Source: Gemmatimonadota bacterium | GTDB lineage: Bacteria; Gemmatimonadota; Gemmatimonadetes; Gemmatimonadales; GWC2-71-9 | Assembly: GCA_003220855.1 (NCBI GenBank) | Contig: QHTP01000233.1 | Span: forward strand, 1 to 11,264 | DNA: 11,264 bases | Reading direction: 5' to 3' | In this document: positions 1-6,451 of the stretch, one piece after another | How positions within the stretch are numbered: position 1 is the first letter of the stretch | Layout: each line of letters begins with the position of its first letter | The notes under the pieces: generated by a model | Told to the model about the DNA's origin: nothing | Seen by the model: the letters and a program-made list of their open reading frames with translations, nothing else | Databases searched by the model: none | Position numbers and translations under genes: made by a program

Positions 1-434
1 CCCGGTTCCGTGACGCGCTCGTCCTCGACCCGTACCGGATCGGCCCGCCCGCGCGCACGCTGCACGGCGTCGTCCACCTGCAGGCGCGCCAGCCGGCTCT
101 CGGTGCGGGTCGAGTCGTACCGGTACACGATGGGCGCGCCCGGGACGACGAGGAGCGCGACGCGACCAGTCCGGAGCTGGAGTCGCGCCGCGGCGCTGTC
201 GAGGACCGCGACGGTGAGGCCGGGAGCGTGGCCCAGCGCCGCGGCCAGCCCCGAGTCGCCCGCCTGGCGCACCACCGCGACCCGCAGCTCGCCGGGCCCG
301 CGGTTGCGGAAGGCGATGCCCAGCGCGAACGCCAGCACGATCGGGAACCCGAACACCCAGAAGATCGCCTCCGGCTCGCGGTAGAACTCGCGCATGCGCG
401 CGAGCGTCAGCTGGACCAGAGGGTGGTCACGCAT
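1..434 (-). CDS. ABC-2 type transporter permease, N-terminal part (cut by window edge)
   Basis: This is the membrane subunit of an ABC exporter, expected in the inner membrane with the ATPase encoded just upstream. Reading the minus strand from the ATG at 434 gives 144 codons without a stop to the window edge, beginning MRDHPLVQLTLARMREFYRE. A short amphipathic cytoplasmic segment is followed by one clear membrane helix (about residues 22-41, including FWVFGFPIVLAFALGIAF). A soluble stretch (about 48-144) then fits the large extracytoplasmic loop that ABC-2/DrrB-type permeases carry between helices 1 and 2. The start codon lies inside the end of the ATPase gene: ATGCGTGA holds both the start here and the ATPase stop, an 8-nt overlap that implies coupled translation. 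The remaining helices lie outside the window. The family call is firm from context and topology; the substrate cannot be told. Confidence 0.85.
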   Translation of the reverse strand, partial: MRDHPLVQLTLARMREFYREPEAIFWVFGFPIVLAFALGIAFRNRGPGELRVAVVRQAGDSGLAAALGHAPGLTVAVLDSAAARLQLRTGRVALLVVPGAPIVYRYDSTRTESRLARLQVDDAVQRARGRADPVRVEDERVTEP

Positions 435-1356
435 CGCGCAGCTGCCTCCCCGTGAGCGTCACGAACACGTCCTCGAGCGTGGCGTGGTGGGTGGCGAGCA
501 GCGAGAGCGCGGCGCCGCGCCGCTCGAGTAGGGCCAGCAGCGCCGGGACGGCGCGGTGCACCTCGGCGACCGTGAGCGCGGTCCGGTCCGGCGCCGGACG
601 CACGGCTCGGACCCCGGGAAGCGCGGCCAGTTCGTCGACCGTGGGGGCGGCGCCGTCCGCCAGCGCGAATTCGACGACGTGCTCGGCGCCGAGCGATGCG
701 ATGAGCGAGCCCGGCGTGCCGAGCGCGATGATCTTGCCGTGGTCCATGATGGCGACCCGGTCGCACAGGCGCTCCGCTTCCTCCATGTAGTGCGTCGTCA
801 GGAGAATCGTGCCCCCCGCCGCGCGGAACCGGCCGATCACGTCCCACAGCTGGCGCCGCGACTGTGGATCGAGCCCCGTGGTCGGCTCGTCGAGGAACAG
901 CAGCTCCGGCCGCGAAACCAGCGCGCACGCCACGGCGAGGCGCTGCTTCTGCCCGCCGGACAGCTTGCCCACCCAGGCCGTGCGTTTCTCCTCGAGCTCC
1001 ACCAGGGCGAGCACCTCGTCGACCGTGTGCGACGACCGGTAGAAGCTGCGGAACAGGCGCACCGTTTCCTCGACCGTCAACTTGTCCGCCAGCTGCGTGT
1101 CCTGGAGCTGGATGCCGAGGCGCTCGCGCAGGGCGCGCGTCTCGGCGCCGCCGGTCCAGTGCAGCCCGAGGATCTCCACGTCTCCCGCATCGGGAGGCGT
1201 GAGCCCCTCCAGGATCTCGATGGTGGTGGTCTTGCCGGCGCCGTTCGGCCCGAGCAGGCCGAAGCACTCTCCCGCGGCCACCGCGAGATCGAGCCCGGCA
1301 ACCGCCAGCACGTCGCCATAGCGTTTGACGAGCCCGGTGCAGCGGATGGCGGGCAC
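427..1356 (-). CDS. ABC transporter ATP-binding protein (exporter, CcmA/DrrA-like)
   Basis: Cytoplasmic ATPase that powers the ABC-2 permease encoded next. Taken from the GTG at 1356 it has 309 residues. The nucleotide-binding domain shows Walker A GPNGAGKT (36-43), a Q-loop glutamine around 83-85, signature LSGGQ (132-136), Walker B LLFLDEPT (152-159), the D-loop GLDP and the switch histidine in TTHYMEEAE (H189). Residues about 225-309 form the extra C-terminal domain usual in drug and ABC-2 exporter ATPases (DrrA, YadG, CcmA style). The frame stays open further upstream to 1587, but that stretch is arginine-rich and overlaps the preceding small gene in another frame. The GTG, 2 nt after that gene's stop and directly before PAIRCTGLVKRYG, is the sensible start. 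All catalytic motifs are intact. The substrate is unknown. Confidence 0.93.
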   Translation of the reverse strand: MPAIRCTGLVKRYGDVLAVAGLDLAVAAGECFGLLGPNGAGKTTTIEILEGLTPPDAGDVEILGLHWTGGAETRALRERLGIQLQDTQLADKLTVEETVRLFRSFYRSSHTVDEVLALVELEEKRTAWVGKLSGGQKQRLAVACALVSRPELLFLDEPTTGLDPQSRRQLWDVIGRFRAAGGTILLTTHYMEEAERLCDRVAIMDHGKIIALGTPGSLIASLGAEHVVEFALADGAAPTVDELAALPGVRAVRPAPDRTALTVAEVHRAVPALLALLERRGAALSLLATHHATLEDVFVTLTGRQLRDA

Positions 1357-1358
1357 GC

Positions 1359-1664
1359 TCAGGCGGGCTTCTTCGGCTCCGGCGGCTTCAGTGCGTGCTT
1401 CAGCGCCGCGTCGAGCTGGATCTGCATGTTGTTCACCGCGTCGCCGAGTGCCCGGATCTTCATGAGGACGCCTCCCCCGCGCCCCGCCATCACCGACATC
1501 CCACCCGCGACGTCTGCGACCGTCCCGACGTTGCCGGTGAGCGCCCGCTGGCGCATCTGGGACGCCTCGATGGCGATCTTCTCGCACAGGTGCTGAATGG
1601 TGCGGGTTTGCCCGGCCCGGTTGGATTCGAGCTCGGTGACGAGGTGCTTGAGACGGTCAGCCGT
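1359..1664 (-). CDS. Small helical protein of unknown function, probable non-ATG (ACG) start
   Basis: I do not recognise this protein. The first ATG in frame (1556) gives only 65 aa, with a possible GAGG 8 nt before it. The same frame upstream reads as a convincing amphipathic helix (RLKHLVTELESN, then TIQHLCEKIAIEASQ) and has no ATG, GTG or TTG before an in-frame stop deep inside the phosphatase gene. An ACG at 1664, read as M/T-A-D-R-L-K and preceded by GGAGG, would overlap the phosphatase stop by 8 nt (ACGGCTGA). This mirrors the 8-nt overlap between ATPase and permease downstream and yields 101 aa. The predicted product is mostly helical, with a middle rich in Gly, Ala and Met (about 46-66, including VADVAGGMSVMAGRGGG), a second amphipathic helix, and a Lys/Pro tail (PPEPKKPA). 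It has no signal peptide or membrane helix. Its place between phosphatase and ATPase suggests co-expression with the exporter. The start codon is uncertain. Confidence 0.6.
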   Translation of the reverse strand, partial: TADRLKHLVTELESNRAGQTRTIQHLCEKIAIEASQMRQRALTGNVGTVADVAGGMSVMAGRGGGVLMKIRALGDAVNNMQIQLDAALKHALKPPEPKKPA

Positions 1665-3204
1665 GCACCTCCGTGAGGGGACGACCGTCGAGCGGCTCGG
1701 CGGGGGTGAGGTCGAGCAGCCGCGCCAACGTCGGCGCGATGTCCACCGTGCGGACCCTCAGCCCGTACTCGCCGCGACTCACGCCCGCACCCCAGAAGAG
1801 CAACGGCACGTGCGCGTCCAGGTCGGTCGGCTGACCATGCATCGCGATGGGGGCGTTGGGGATTCCCCAGATGCAATACGGCTTGAGCGTGACGACCAGC
1901 TCCACGCCGGCATCCGGAGGGATCTGGTGGCGCCAGCGGCGCAGCGTGGGATCGGCGCTGTCGGCCGCCACCAGATCCCCCGGATGGTCGACCCGCGCCA
2001 CGCCCGCGAGCCGGCGGAGCCGGACGGCCACGTCGGCGACGACGCTGTCGGGGTTCACGCCCTGCGCCGCGAGCCGGGCGCGATCCGGCACGAGCAGCAT
2101 GCCACTCTCGAAGGTGAGCCAGTCACGCCCGCCGACGCGCCCATCGAGCGCCGCGTTGACGCTCTGGATCAGGCTGTCGGGCGTCACGCGCACCGCTCCG
2201 CTCCGCCCCAGCGCGCGCGACCGCTCCGGGAACGGCGTCACGCCGTGGTCGGCGGTGAGCACGATGAGCACGTTGCCGCCGCCGTAGCGCACGAACAGCT
2301 GCTCGAAGAACCGGCCCAGATAGCGATCCAATCGCAGCACCTGGTCGTGGATCTCGCGCGAGTCGGGGCCGTACGCGTGCCCGATGTAGTCCGTGGTGGA
2401 GAGACTCACCGCGAGCAGGTCCGTCGTGCCGCGGACGCCGAGCCGCAGCGCCCGCGTGCCTTCGAGGGCGAACGCGAGCGTGAGCGAGTCCATCGTCGGC
2501 GTCGCGACAAAGGCGCGGGCCGCCTGGGTGCTGTCGTTCGGGAGGCGGTGCGGAAAGACGAAGTCCCGCCCGAGGTTCTCATAGGGGACGCTGTCGGGCT
2601 CGGGGTAGTCCCGCTCGGGAAGGAGTAGGGTCCACTGCGTCCCCGCCGCGCGGAACGGGACCCGCTCGGCATTGAACGCCCGCACCCACGCCGGCAGCGA
2701 GTCGGCGTAATAGCGGCTGGTCGCGAACACGCCCCCGATGTACCAGTACACCTGCTCTTTGGCGCGCCCGATCGGCAGGATCGCCCCGCGATCCTTGCCC
2801 GACACCGAGAGCGCCCGCGCCGCCGGCTCGGCCGCCTTGAGCCAGTCGAACAGCTCGGTTCCCTGAAACCGCGCGGGTGACGCCCCGGGGCCCGGCACGC
2901 CGACGAGCGGGCTGGTGGAGTCCTGCACGCCCACCGAGTTGCGGATGATCCCGGTATGGGCGGGCCAGCGCCCCGACAAGATCGTCGCGTGGCCCGGAGC
3001 CGTCTCCGTGATCGCATGGTCGTGGTACGCTTCGGTGAACACCGCGCCCTGCTTCAGGAGCATCGCCAGCCCCCCCTTGAGCTGCGCGCGATAGCGATCC
3101 AGGTAGTCGGGGCGCAGCTGGTCCACGGTGATCACGACGACCAGGCGCGGTTTGGGGGCGGGCCGAGACGGTCCCGCGGCAAGGGCGAGGAGAAGAGGAA
3201 TCAT
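1657..3204 (-). CDS. PafA-like alkaline phosphatase / phosphodiesterase (secreted or periplasmic)
   Basis: A metal-dependent hydrolase of the alkaline phosphatase superfamily, 515 aa, expected to release phosphate from phosphomonoesters outside the cytoplasm. Residues that line up with the two-zinc site of PafA-type enzymes are all visible. They are D28 (VITVDQLRPDYL), nucleophile T68 (ETAPGHATI), N89 (IIRNS), D272 and H276 (STTDYIGHAYG), D319 and H320 (LTADHG) and H456 (AMHGQ). K137 and R139 in SGKDR match the Lys-x-Arg pair known to bind phosphate in PafA, which favours a monoesterase over a nucleotide pyrophosphatase. The N-terminus from the ATG at 3204 (MIPLLLALAAG) is a short hydrophobic leader lacking a positive cluster, so a slightly different start is possible; I saw no clear Shine-Dalgarno. 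The end overlaps the small helical gene. The specific phosphate substrate is not determined. Confidence 0.9.
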   Translation of the reverse strand: MIPLLLALAAGPSRPAPKPRLVVVITVDQLRPDYLDRYRAQLKGGLAMLLKQGAVFTEAYHDHAITETAPGHATILSGRWPAHTGIIRNSVGVQDSTSPLVGVPGPGASPARFQGTELFDWLKAAEPAARALSVSGKDRGAILPIGRAKEQVYWYIGGVFATSRYYADSLPAWVRAFNAERVPFRAAGTQWTLLLPERDYPEPDSVPYENLGRDFVFPHRLPNDSTQAARAFVATPTMDSLTLAFALEGTRALRLGVRGTTDLLAVSLSTTDYIGHAYGPDSREIHDQVLRLDRYLGRFFEQLFVRYGGGNVLIVLTADHGVTPFPERSRALGRSGAVRVTPDSLIQSVNAALDGRVGGRDWLTFESGMLLVPDRARLAAQGVNPDSVVADVAVRLRRLAGVARVDHPGDLVAADSADPTLRRWRHQIPPDAGVELVVTLKPYCIWGIPNAPIAMHGQPTDLDAHVPLLFWGAGVSRGEYGLRVRTVDIAPTLARLLDLTPAEPLDGRPLTEVHG

Positions 3205-3210
3205 GGCAAG

Positions 3211-3241
3211 AAAAATAAGCGGCCGGGAACCCCTACGCCGC
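3211..3241 (-). terminator. Probable intrinsic terminator at the end of the MFS gene
   Basis: Read on the minus strand, GCGGC and GCCGC form the outer stem, with an inner GGG/CCC pairing and a bulge, followed at once by a T-rich run (TTATTTTT) at 3218-3211. The hairpin includes the TAG stop of the MFS gene and ends 7 nt before the phosphatase ATG. If active it would separate the MFS transcript from the phosphatase-ABC cluster. I saw no convincing promoter for that cluster between the two, so partial read-through is possible. Confidence 0.5.
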
Positions 3242-4435
3242 CACCGGCACCGGCTCCCCGCGTGGTACGCGGCTCGCCAGCAGCAAGGCGCACGCGATGA
3301 TCACGGCGCAGGCGTAGAACGGGACGCGGGGTCCAAGGTGCTGGTAGGCGAGCCCGGCCCAGATCGGTCCGGCGACGCTCGCGACGCCGCGCAGGCCCTG
3401 CTGCACGCCCATCATCAGGCCGAACTCGTGCTGGTCGGTCCGGTGGCTCACGAGGGCGGATGTCGCGGGGAACAACAGCGCCGTGCCGAGGGGCAGCAGC
3501 ACCTGGAACAGGAGGAACAGCGGGACCGAGGACGCCAGCGGGAGGAGGGCGTACCCGAGGGCGTACAGCGTCGCGCCCACGCGCATCGTCCGCACCTCCC
3601 CGAGACGATCGTTGATCGGTCCGACGACGAACGCTCGCATCAACACACCGATGCCGCCGAATACGGTGAAGAACCAGCCGATGTTGGTCACGTCGATGCC
3701 GAATCGCCACGAGAGGTACAACGTGAACACGGCCGGCGCGGAGTTGTAGGCGAGCATGGCCACCGCGTAGATCCAGATCAGCTGGGCGGCGGGTCTGCCC
3801 GGATGCCGGATCACGTCCCACATGGCGTTCAACACCGGTCGCGGCTCGGGGGGCGGCACATGTCGCCCGCTCGCGGTGGTGGCGTGCTTCGGCAGTACGC
3901 GCGACTCCGGCAGCCACTTCCAGGCGAATGCGACGTTGCACAGGCACAGGGCGGCGGCGACCAGGCCGGGCGCCGATTGACCGGCGCGCGCGGCAAACGA
4001 GCCGACGACCGGGCCGATGACGACGCCGAGGCTGGTGGCGGCGGAGAGCCAGCCCAGGGCCTTGGCCCGCTCGTGCGGCGCCATCGTGTCCGCGACGTAC
4101 GCCTGCGCCACTCCGGTCGTGCCTCCGCCGAGGCCCTGGATGAAGCGTGACACGAACAGCAACCAGAGCGATCCGGCGAATCCGAAAACGACGTACGCCA
4201 GGCTCGACGCGGTCAGCCCCACGAGCAGGGCCGGTCGGCGCCCGTAGCGATCCGACACCCGCCCCCACACCGGGGAGGCGAGCAGCTGCGCGACGGGGAA
4301 CGAGGCGGTGAGGAACCCGATCGTCGTGGCGCTCGCGTGCAGATGGAGGGCATACAACGGCAGCAGCGGCAGGACGAGCATGAGCCCGATCATGTCCACG
4401 AAGGCGACGGCCATCAGTACCGACATCCGCTTCAT
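3233..4435 (-). CDS. MFS transporter, DHA1 / TetA-like drug:H+ antiporter
   Basis: An inner-membrane major facilitator protein of 400 aa with about 12 hydrophobic segments, the usual size of the 12-helix DHA1 group. Visible motifs are the TM1 acidic residue in FVDMIGLMLVLPLLP (D14), motif A in loop 2-3 (GRVSDRYGRR, 58-67), motif B arginine in SRFIQGLGGG (R97) and antiporter motif C in TM5 (SLGVVIGPVVGS, about 135-146). A weaker motif-A repeat (GPINDRLGEVR, 272-282) lies in loop 8-9. The hydrophilic central loop (about 178-207, PPPEP-rich) separates the two six-helix halves. Motif C marks an exporter rather than an importer, so drug or metabolite efflux is the likely role; the substrate is not readable from sequence. 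The ATG at 4435 precedes MKRMSVLMAVAF, and GGAG occurs upstream at a loose distance. The gene diverges from the symporter pair. Confidence 0.9.
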   Translation of the reverse strand: MKRMSVLMAVAFVDMIGLMLVLPLLPLYALHLHASATTIGFLTASFPVAQLLASPVWGRVSDRYGRRPALLVGLTASSLAYVVFGFAGSLWLLFVSRFIQGLGGGTTGVAQAYVADTMAPHERAKALGWLSAATSLGVVIGPVVGSFAARAGQSAPGLVAAALCLCNVAFAWKWLPESRVLPKHATTASGRHVPPPEPRPVLNAMWDVIRHPGRPAAQLIWIYAVAMLAYNSAPAVFTLYLSWRFGIDVTNIGWFFTVFGGIGVLMRAFVVGPINDRLGEVRTMRVGATLYALGYALLPLASSVPLFLLFQVLLPLGTALLFPATSALVSHRTDQHEFGLMMGVQQGLRGVASVAGPIWAGLAYQHLGPRVPFYACAVIIACALLLASRVPRGEPVPVAA

Positions 4436-4563
4436 CGTCTCGCGCGCTCCGTCACCAGATCAAAGATGTGGACGTGTGCCCGGTCGGCGAACGAAAGCCC
4501 CACCCTCGCTTCGCGTCAATCTCCGTGCAGCGGGCTTTTGAGCTTCCTGACGATTCATGGCCT

Positions 4564-4580
4564 GGTCTCCCCGGGAGTCC
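4564..4580. promoter_or_regulatory. Candidate operator: 17-bp palindrome
   Basis: GGTCTCCC and GGGAGTCC are mirror complements around a single central C, with one internal T/T mismatch. A 1-nt centre is too short for an RNA hairpin loop, so a dimeric DNA-binding protein site is the more natural reading. It lies directly upstream of the -10 box at 4584, where a bound repressor would block polymerase. No regulator gene is in the window. Confidence 0.4.
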
Positions 4581-4583
4581 TGT

Positions 4584-4589
4584 TCTAAT
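4584..4589 (+). promoter_or_regulatory. Probable -10 box for the micro-ORF / symporter transcript
   Basis: TCTAAT matches the sigma-70 TATAAT hexamer at five of six positions. The first ATG starts 15 nt after the box, so the leader would be only about 6-9 nt. That agrees with the lack of a Shine-Dalgarno before 4604. No good -35 hexamer is at the right distance; the palindrome occupies that space, which would fit an activated or repressed promoter. Confidence 0.4.
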
Positions 4590-4603
4590 CTTCTTGCCAC
4601 TTC

Positions 4604-4729
4604 ATGTCCGACATCCCGCAACCCGACCATGACTCGCGGCTCTTCCGCCGCACGCTGCTGCGCGTGATGGCGATGCAGGTGGCGACGTTGCTGCTCCTCT
4701 GGCTGCTCCAAATACGCTACACGCGATGA
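4604..4729 (+). CDS. 41-aa single-span membrane protein upstream of sodium symporter
   Basis: The sequence reads ATG to TGA for 41 codons. It starts with a polar N-terminus (MSDIPQPDHD), then a basic stretch (RLFRRTLLR), one hydrophobic helix (about residues 21-36, VMAMQVATLLLLWLLQ) and a short basic end (IRYTR). This is a plausible one-helix membrane protein. The basic residues just before the helix suggest the N-terminus stays in the cytoplasm. It ends 10 nt before the symporter GTG, and it is the first gene after the -10 box, so the symporter start probably depends on its translation. Small partner proteins accompany several sodium symporters (for example YjcH with ActP, or MetS with MetP), but those are longer and I recognise no family here. 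An accessory subunit or a coupling leader are both possible. Confidence 0.6.
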   Translation: MSDIPQPDHDSRLFRRTLLRVMAMQVATLLLLWLLQIRYTR

Positions 4730-4739
4730 TCCCCCGGTC

Positions 4740-6386
4740 GTGCGCGCGCTAGACTGGGTCATCATCGCCGTCTACCTGGTGTACGTTCTGGTGGACGGCG
4801 TGCGTCGAGCCAAGGGCACGCGCGAGATCGAGGGCTACTTCCTGGCCAACCGGAGCCTCCCGTGGTGGGCGGTGGGCCTGTCGGTCATGGCAACGCAGCT
4901 CTCCGCCATCACGCTCATCGGCACCACGGGCCAGGGGGCGACCGACGGCCTGCGTTTCGTGCAGTTCTACTTCGGCCTCCCGCTGGCCATGGTTATCCTG
5001 GGAGTGACGCTGGTCCCGTTCCTCCACGGAGCCAGGGTATTCACCGCGTATGAGTACCTCGAGCGGCGGTTCGACGCGCGCACGCGATCCCTGACGAGCT
5101 TCCTCTTTCTGGTCGCGCGGGGGATGTCGTGCGGCACGATCATCGCCGCGCCGGCCGTCGTGTTCTCCGCCATCTTCGGATGGAGTCTGTTGTGGTCGGT
5201 GGCCCTGATGGGCATTCCGACGGTGATCTACACGATGATCGGCGGCGTGCAGGCCGTGACCTGGGTGGACGTGAAGCAGATCGCGCTCATCGTCTTCGCG
5301 CTGATCGCGGTGATGGTGACCCTCCTGGTGCAGCTCCCCGTAGCGCCCGACCACGCGCTGGCCCTGGCGGGCGCGGCGGGCCGGCTCCGCGCCTTCGATT
5401 TTTCGTTCGACGTGACCAACGACTTCACGTTCTGGTCCGGCCTGATCGGCGGCACGTTCCTCATGTTGTCGTATTTCGGGACCGACCAGAGCCAGGTACA
5501 GCGCTACATCAGTGCCAAGTCGGTGGACCAGGCGCGGAGCTCGCTCTTGATGAGCGCCTACTGGAAGATTCCGCTCCAAGCGCTGGTGCTGCTCACCGGC
5601 GTCCTGGTGTTCGTCTTCTTCGTGTTTCAACGACCACCGCTGCTGTTCAACCCCGCCGACGAGCAAGCCGTTCGCGCGGTGGAGCTCGCGAGGTACGAAG
5701 CCCTCGACGAGCGGTACCACACCGCGCTCCAAGCACGCGCGACCGCGGCTCGGGCCGCCGTGTCGGCCGCCTCGTTGGACGCGTTCCGGGCCCGCGACGC
5801 GGACGTGAGCGCGGCACGCGAAGCGGCCCTGGGGTTGGCCCGTCGCGTGACCGGAAAGTCCGCCCGTGACGTGAACTTCATCATGCCGTGGTTCGTGCTG
5901 CATTACTTGCCGGTCGGCCTCGCGGGGATCTTCGTCGCCGCGGTCCTGGCGGCCGCGATGTCGGCCGTCGCCGGAGAGCTGAATTCGCTGGCCACGGTCA
6001 CCGTGATCGACTTCTACCGACGTTGGATTCGGCCAGAAGCACCCGATGCGCATTACCTCCTGGTGTCGAAGGCCGCGACCGGATTCTGGGGCCTGTTCGC
6101 TTGCGTCGTGGCCACGTTCGCCGCGACGCTCGGCTCCCTGATTGTGGTCGTGAACCGCTTCGGGTCGTTCTTCTACGGGTCCATACTCGGTGTCTTTCTC
6201 CTGGCCATGATCCCGCGAGCGCGGGCGACCGGCGCGTTCTTCGGCCTGATCGCCGGGATGGCCGCCGTGGGCGTCGTGAACTTCGGGGCTCCGTCGGTCT
6301 CGTGGCTGTGGCACAATGTGATCGGAGCGGCTACGGCCGTGGCGGTCGGGTTGGTCTTGAGCGCGAGAAGGATCGCACCTCGGTAA
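4740..6386 (+). CDS. Sodium:solute symporter (SSS / SSF family)
   Basis: An inner-membrane secondary transporter that takes up a solute with Na+, 548 aa and about 13 hydrophobic segments. Family marks include YFLANRSLPWWAVGLSVMAT early on (33-52), the family-typical GGVQAVTWVDVKQ (168-180), GTDQSQVQRY (247-256), and the helix MSAVAGELNSLAT (407-419), where SSS proteins bind sodium through small and hydroxyl side chains. The GTG at 4740 is chosen because it places the first helix (LDWVIIAVYLVYVLV) at the N-terminus; the next Met is residue 50. There is no Shine-Dalgarno, which points to coupling with the 41-aa ORF ending 10 nt before. Odd feature: residues about 303-378 are a polar, Ala/Arg/Glu-rich stretch inserted between two helices where the family usually has a shorter loop. 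The solute (sugar, amino acid, carboxylate or other) cannot be assigned. Confidence 0.93.
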   Translation: MRALDWVIIAVYLVYVLVDGVRRAKGTREIEGYFLANRSLPWWAVGLSVMATQLSAITLIGTTGQGATDGLRFVQFYFGLPLAMVILGVTLVPFLHGARVFTAYEYLERRFDARTRSLTSFLFLVARGMSCGTIIAAPAVVFSAIFGWSLLWSVALMGIPTVIYTMIGGVQAVTWVDVKQIALIVFALIAVMVTLLVQLPVAPDHALALAGAAGRLRAFDFSFDVTNDFTFWSGLIGGTFLMLSYFGTDQSQVQRYISAKSVDQARSSLLMSAYWKIPLQALVLLTGVLVFVFFVFQRPPLLFNPADEQAVRAVELARYEALDERYHTALQARATAARAAVSAASLDAFRARDADVSAAREAALGLARRVTGKSARDVNFIMPWFVLHYLPVGLAGIFVAAVLAAAMSAVAGELNSLATVTVIDFYRRWIRPEAPDAHYLLVSKAATGFWGLFACVVATFAATLGSLIVVVNRFGSFFYGSILGVFLLAMIPRARATGAFFGLIAGMAAVGVVNFGAPSVSWLWHNVIGAATAVAVGLVLSARRIAPR

Positions 6387-6451
6387 AACAAGGCTCCTCG
6401 CCGCGACGCGAATTCGATCTGTTCCGCATTCCGCGTTCCGAGCTCCGCCTT
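6387..6451. other. Convergent intergenic gap without clear terminator
   Basis: Sixty-five bases lie between the symporter stop and the PIG-L stop on the opposite strand. No GC-rich hairpin followed by a T run is visible for either gene. The right half is a short tandem repeat listed separately. Confidence 0.5.
6421..6448. repeat. Four imperfect copies of a 7-nt tandem repeat
   Basis: Units GTTCCGC, ATTCCGC, GTTCCGA and GCTCCGC lie head to tail without gaps. Two differ from the first by one base each, and the last by two. The array fills most of the convergent gap and ends 3 nt before the PIG-L stop codon. It has no inverted symmetry, so it is not an obvious terminator; it looks like slippage-type repeat DNA. 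Confidence 0.65.

Larger units (their letters stand above)
4436..4603. other. Divergent intergenic region between MFS exporter and symporter pair
   Basis: The longest gene-free stretch in the window (168 bp). It must hold the promoters for the minus-strand MFS gene and the plus-strand micro-ORF/symporter. On the plus side I see a good -10 box and a palindrome, listed separately. On the minus side a TTGACG (4519-4514) could be a -35 box, but the matching -10 (TTTCGT) is poor. Open frames crossing the region are arginine-rich and lack coding character. Confidence 0.6.

Noticed and set aside
556..1596. Long plus-strand open frame (346 codons) opposite the ABC ATPase and small gene
   Set aside because: It is antisense to genes with intact catalytic motifs. 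Its product is Arg/Gly/His-rich with no recognisable domain, as expected from GC-rich DNA read backwards.
4460..4765. 101-codon minus-strand open frame across the divergent region and micro-ORF
   Set aside because: The product is Gln/Arg/His-rich without hydrophobic structure, and the frame crosses the plus-strand promoter elements. The 41-aa plus-strand ORF shows a proper membrane helix instead.
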